Under the pieces are notes generated by a model. The model did no database searches, had not been told where the DNA came from, and saw nothing but the letters and a program-made list of their open reading frames with translations. DNA of 64,000 nucleotides from Microbacterium pumilum. Lineage in GTDB: Bacteria; Actinomycetota; Actinomycetes; Actinomycetales; Microbacteriaceae. The stretch lies in NCBI RefSeq assembly GCF_039530225.1, contig NZ_BAAAOH010000001.1:1736001-1800000 (forward strand), in the 5' to 3' direction. Positions 60,979 to 64,000 of this stretch are shown here, piece after piece. Within the stretch, counting starts at the first letter, position 1; each line of letters begins with the position of its first letter. The translations under genes were made by a program, and so were the position numbers.

Positions 60979-62072
60979 CCCTTCGACAGGCTCAGGGGCC
61001 GACTGAACCACTCGTCCTGGGCATCGAGACCAGCTGCGACGAGACCGGAATCGGCATCGTCCGCGGCCGGACTCTGCTTTCCAACACGATCGCGAGTTCG
61101 ATGGATGAGCATGCCCGCTACGGCGGGGTCGTGCCCGAAGTCGCCGCGCGCGCCCACCTCGAGGCGCTGCAGCCGTCGATCGAGGCGGCGCTCGCGGAGT
61201 CTCACGTGGGGCTGACCGACATCGACGCGATCGCCGTGACATCGGGCCCCGGACTCGCCGGAGCCCTCATGGTCGGCGTCGGCGCTGCCAAGGCGCTCGC
61301 GGTGTCACTCGAGCGCCCGCTGTACGCCGTCAATCACCTCGTCGGCCACATCGCGGCCGACATCCTGGACGCCGATGCGCCGCCGCTCGAGTACCCGACC
61401 GTCGCTCTGCTCGTGAGCGGCGGCCACACGTCGCTGCTTCTGGTGCGCGATCTGACAACGGATGTCGAGCTCCTCGGCGAGACGATGGACGACGCCGCGG
61501 GCGAGGCGTTCGACAAGGTGGCCCGGCTGCTCGGTCTGCCGTATCCGGGAGGCCCCGAGATCGATCGGGCTGCGGCCGCGGGCGATGCCGACGCGATCCG
61601 CTTTCCCCGCGGACTGTCACGCGCATCGGACCTCGCGGCCCACCGGTACGACTTCTCGTTCTCGGGGCTCAAGACCGCCGTCGCCCGATGGGTTGAACAG
61701 ACCCAGGCTGCCGGCGAAGAGGTCCCCGTCGCGGATGTCGCGGCCTCATTCCGCGAAGCGGTGGTCGACGTGCTCGTGACCAAGGCGCTCGCCGCCTGCG
61801 CCGATCACGGAGTGCCGCGACTCCTCCTCGGCGGAGGCGTGATCGCCAACAAGCGGCTGCGCGACGTCGCGATCGAGCGAGCGGATGCGGCGGGTGTGAC
61901 GGTCCGGATACCCCCGCTGTCGCTGTGCACCGACAACGGAGCGATGATCGCGGCGCTCGCGGCGGAGCTCATCATGGCCGGCCGACCGCCGTCGACGCTC
62001 GCCTTCGGGGCGGACTCGACATTGCCGGTCACCGAGATCCAGGTAGCTCCATCACGCGAGGCCGCAGCGTGA
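60975..62072 (+). CDS. tsaD: tRNA N6-adenosine threonylcarbamoyltransferase TsaD
   Basis: Catalytic subunit of t6A37 synthesis. The 365-residue protein has [11 protein letters not shown], the metal-site H-L-E-A-L and N-H-L-V-G-H, L-V-S-G-G-H-T, and G-G-G-V-I-A-N. GTG 60975 overlaps the rimI stop as GTGA. Residues 2-8 (T-L-R-Q-A-Q-G) are encoded by a copy of the intergenic CTTCGACAGGCTCAG repeat, and the normal family start resumes at [10 protein letters not shown]. No other credible start lies between, so the repeat appears to be translated. Confidence 0.95.
   Translation: MTLRQAQGPTEPLVLGIETSCDETGIGIVRGRTLLSNTIASSMDEHARYGGVVPEVAARAHLEALQPSIEAALAESHVGLTDIDAIAVTSGPGLAGALMVGVGAAKALAVSLERPLYAVNHLVGHIAADILDADAPPLEYPTVALLVSGGHTSLLLVRDLTTDVELLGETMDDAAGEAFDKVARLLGLPYPGGPEIDRAAAAGDADAIRFPRGLSRASDLAAHRYDFSFSGLKTAVARWVEQTQAAGEEVPVADVAASFREAVVDVLVTKALAACADHGVPRLLLGGGVIANKRLRDVAIERADAAGVTVRIPPLSLCTDNGAMIAALAAELIMAGRPPSTLAFGADSTLPVTEIQVAPSREAAA
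60979..60998 (+). repeat. CTTCGACAGGCTCAG repeat inside the tsaD start
   Basis: CCCTTCGACAGGCTCAGGGG overlaps codons 2-8 of tsaD. Confidence 0.85.
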
Positions 62073-62584
62073 CCGACCGGTCCGAGGCTCCGGATGCGGC
62101 GGCCCCGCATCACGGGGCGACAAGTCCCCGGCCGCCGGCCGTGACCCCCGCGGTCGAGCCGCCGTCGCCGGACATCGCGCTCGCCGACGAAGCATCGCCG
62201 CTCCCAGGGGCACACCGAGGGGGCTTCCAGCGACTGCCGACTGCCCCGGTCGATGTGACGACCGTCTCCGCTCCGGCGGAGCCCGGCGCGGAGGGCGCGC
62301 CGGAACCAGAGCTGCGGTGGCTCATGCCCGAACCGGTCGGCCCCTACCGCGGACTCGCCGGGTGGGCGCTGGCGTTCTCGATCGCCGGACTTGTCGTCTC
62401 GCTGTTCGTGGGATGGGGATTCCCCATCGGTCTGGTCGGCGTCATCTCGGCGATTCTGGCCCTCCGGCGCCCCCTCGAGAATCGCGCCGTGGCCATCTGG
62501 GCGCTCGTGCTCGGCGCCGTCTCGGTGATCTACAGCGCCGGCTGGCTGCTGTACGCGGCGAGCCGCGCGAACCTCTTCGGCTGA
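62069..62584 (+). CDS. Small membrane protein with Pro/Ala-rich N-terminus (DUF4190-like)
   Basis: A 171-residue protein. The first 95 residues are low-complexity Pro/Ala/Glu and likely disordered. Two or three helices follow ([16 protein letters not shown] and [14 protein letters not shown]), which is the DUF4190-type arrangement. GTG 62069 overlaps the tsaD stop as GTGA. No function is known; it is last in the tsaB operon. Confidence 0.75.
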   Translation: MTDRSEAPDAAAPHHGATSPRPPAVTPAVEPPSPDIALADEASPLPGAHRGGFQRLPTAPVDVTTVSAPAEPGAEGAPEPELRWLMPEPVGPYRGLAGWALAFSIAGLVVSLFVGWGFPIGLVGVISAILALRRPLENRAVAIWALVLGAVSVIYSAGWLLYAASRANLFG

Positions 62585-62590
62585 CCGGGG

Positions 62591-62686
62591 AGCGTCGGTC
62601 CCTGAGCTTGTCGAAGGGTCCGACGCGGTGGCGACCCGAGAGCGTCGGTCCCTGAGCTTGTCGAAGGGTCCGACGCGGTGGCGACC
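62591..62686 (+). repeat. Tandem 46-base repeat, two copies
   Basis: 62591-62636 and 62641-62686 are identical, with a period of 50. Each contains CCTGAGCTTGTCGAAGG, a member of the CTTCGACAGGCTCAG family, flanked by short GTCGG and CCGAC arms. Confidence 0.9.
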
Positions 62687-62693
62687 GCGGACG

Positions 62694-62754
62694 CTTCGAC
62701 AGGCTCAGCGACCGCTGGGTCTCGGGGCCACCGCGGCCGCTTCGACACGCTCAG
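62694..62754 (-). repeat. Two further CTTCGACAGGCTCAG copies
   Basis: 62694-62708 is an exact copy, and 62740-62754 (CTTCGACACGCTCAG) has one change. Both are oriented opposite to the tandem pair. The second copy supplies the TGA stop of the methyltransferase gene (62751-62753). Confidence 0.85.
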
Positions 62755-63980
62755 CCTTCCCCGGCCCAGACCCGTTCCGCCAGGATCGCCACCCGCTTCG
62801 CGCCGATGCGCGTGACGAACAGCGTTGCCGACTCGTCTCCGCGCAGCTTGAGCTTCGTGCGCAGTGCGGCGGGATCGACGTCCACTCCCCTCTTCTTGAT
62901 CTCGAGGCGACCGACGCCGCGGTCCCGGAGCGCCTTCGCGAGCGCTCGCGGCTCGGCGGGGAGCACCTCGTGCACCCGGAACGACGAGACGAACGGGCTC
63001 GTGACCGCGGCATCCGAGGTCAGGTAGGCGATGTGCTCGTCGAGCATTCCGGCGTCGAGGCTGCGCGCGACCTCTCCGATGAGGCGCGCCCGGATCACGG
63101 CGCCATCGGGTTCGTGCAGATAGGCGCCGAGCGGGCGAGCCGGTTCATCTGCGGCATCCGCCGGCGCGGTGAGCTCGTGAGCGGTGTCGCCCCGGATGAC
63201 GAGCGCCGCCCGCCGAACGCCCTCGCGGGCGAGTGCCCGAGACCAGAGGACGAGCTCGATCGTCGATCCATCGGCGCTCACCCACTGCGCTTCCACATCG
63301 TCGGGGATGAGCTCGCGGTCGAGGCCGGGTCCGAGCTTCACACCCACCGGGACCTGCTCCGCGAGCGCGAACACCCAGTCCAGCGATGGCGACCAGTCTT
63401 CGGGGCGTGTGCGCGACGTCTCGGTGTGCCCGGCCGTGCGGCGTGCGGGGTCGAGCCACACCGCGTCGACCGGAAAGGCTCCGGATGCCGCATCCGTCGC
63501 AGTCCGCACATACTCCTCCGCTGTGCCGCTGCGGATCGTGACCGCGTCGGAGAACGGTGCGAGGTTGTAGGCGGCGATGGCAGCCGTCACCTCGTCGGCG
63601 TCGACCGCCTCGACACGCAGCCCCAGTGCGGCCAGACCGAGAGCATCACCGCCGATCCCGCAACCGAGGTCGGCGACAGAGACGATGCCGGCATCCCGGA
63701 AGCGCGCGGCGTGGCGAGCGGCGACGGAGAGTCTCGTCGCCTGCTCGAGCCCTGCGCGGGTGAACAGCATGCGATCGGCGAAGTCGCCGAACTTCGTGTG
63801 CGCCTTCATCCGCAGCCGCGTCTGGGTGACGACCGCCGAGACCAGGTCGGGGGAGTGCCCCTGCTTGCGCAGCCGCGAGACGGCGGCCGCGACATCCGCC
63901 GTGGACTGCAGCGGATCCTGCTCGTCGAGCAGTCGAAGACCGTCCGGGGTCAGCAGGGCGGTGAGTTCGGCCATGTCCAT
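62751..63980 (-). CDS. Class I SAM-dependent methyltransferase with THUMP-like C-terminal domain
   Basis: A 409-residue protein. N-terminal helices (A-E-L-T-A-L-L-T-P-D-G-L-R-L-L) are followed by a Rossmann methyltransferase core with V-A-D-L-G-C-G-I-G-G-D-A-L-G-L and V-W-L-D-P-A-R-R. A C-terminal THUMP-like domain (F-R-V-H-E-V-L-P, L-E-I-K-K-R-G-V-D-V-D-P, L-K-L-R-G) is associated with RNA binding, so an rRNA or tRNA target is likely. ATG 63980 is leaderless behind TAGGCT. Its stop codon lies in a CTTCGACAGGCTCAG-family repeat. Confidence 0.87.
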   Translation of the reverse strand: MDMAELTALLTPDGLRLLDEQDPLQSTADVAAAVSRLRKQGHSPDLVSAVVTQTRLRMKAHTKFGDFADRMLFTRAGLEQATRLSVAARHAARFRDAGIVSVADLGCGIGGDALGLAALGLRVEAVDADEVTAAIAAYNLAPFSDAVTIRSGTAEEYVRTATDAASGAFPVDAVWLDPARRTAGHTETSRTRPEDWSPSLDWVFALAEQVPVGVKLGPGLDRELIPDDVEAQWVSADGSTIELVLWSRALAREGVRRAALVIRGDTAHELTAPADAADEPARPLGAYLHEPDGAVIRARLIGEVARSLDAGMLDEHIAYLTSDAAVTSPFVSSFRVHEVLPAEPRALAKALRDRGVGRLEIKKRGVDVDPAALRTKLKLRGDESATLFVTRIGAKRVAILAERVWAGEG

Positions 63981-63986
63981 TCGGCA

Positions 63987-63992
63987 AGCCTA
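63987..63992 (-). promoter_or_regulatory. -10 box TAGGCT of the leaderless methyltransferase gene
   Basis: Minus-strand TAGGCT, six bases before the ATG at 63980. Confidence 0.55.
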
Positions 63993-64000
63993 GGGTCGCC

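Overview
The window is high-GC DNA with actinobacterial gene order and gene content. Protein similarity, the frequent word GGATGCCGC, TTG/GTG starts and many leaderless starts (a TANNNT box six to eight bases before the start codon) suggest Microbacteriaceae, most likely Microbacterium or a close relative. The species cannot be told from the sequence alone. No rRNA, tRNA, CRISPR array or intact insertion sequence was seen.

Layout. (1) 1-3209: the end of the ribosomal protein/RNA polymerase region (infA, rpmJ, rpsM, rpsK, rpoA, rplQ). (2) 3210-9702: an inserted block with a GNAT relic, an OatA-like acyltransferase, and a membrane class III cyclase-like protein next to an MscS channel that carries a cyclic-nucleotide-binding domain. 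(3) 9760-10629: truA. (4) 10713-43541: a very large envelope polysaccharide locus. It holds a UDP-sugar dehydrogenase, seven glycosyltransferases, four polysaccharide pyruvyltransferases, two flippases, a polymerase-like membrane protein, an initiating phosphoglycosyltransferase, a Wzz-type chain-length protein fused to a degenerate tyrosine-kinase domain, several acyltransferases, exported hydrolase and beta-helix proteins, and an LAxTG surface protein with its own sortase. A low-molecular-weight protein tyrosine phosphatase follows at 43892. (5) 44743-47072: rplM, rpsI, glmM. (6) 47095-54220: a DUF4062-STAND-TPR ATPase with a membrane protein partner, a fatty-acid desaturase, a cold-shock protein, a Ppx/GppA phosphatase and coaA. 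(7) 54594-62584: glmS, acpS, alr, tsaE, an alpha/beta hydrolase, tsaB, rimI, tsaD and a small membrane protein. (8) 62751-63980: a THUMP-like methyltransferase.

How it works together. The housekeeping genes follow the order usual in Actinobacteria (rplQ-truA-rplM-rpsI-glmM-glmS-alr-tsaE-tsaB-rimI-tsaD), and two accessory blocks have been placed inside it. In the polysaccharide locus, a lipid-linked repeat unit would be started by the phosphoglycosyltransferase at 28696, extended by the GT4/GT2/Alg13-14-like enzymes, decorated with pyruvate ketals and O-acetyl groups, flipped by Wzx proteins and polymerised under control of the Wzz-like protein. Genes are packed with ATGA, GTGA or TGATG overlaps. 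The plus-strand run ends at 30177, and the next operon (30659-34243) runs the other way. Between them lies an IS5-family transposase relic whose two halves now point in opposite directions, the trace of an inversion.

Most notable for follow-up: the cyclase-like/cyclic-nucleotide-channel pair with altered key residues, the Wzz-pseudokinase, the inverted IS5 relic, the sortase/LAxTG pair preceded by an operator-like palindrome and a structured, apparently non-coding leader, the DUF4062-STAND operon, and a 15-20 base repeat family (CTTCGACAGGCTCAG) that supplies stop codons and the N-terminal codons of tsaD.
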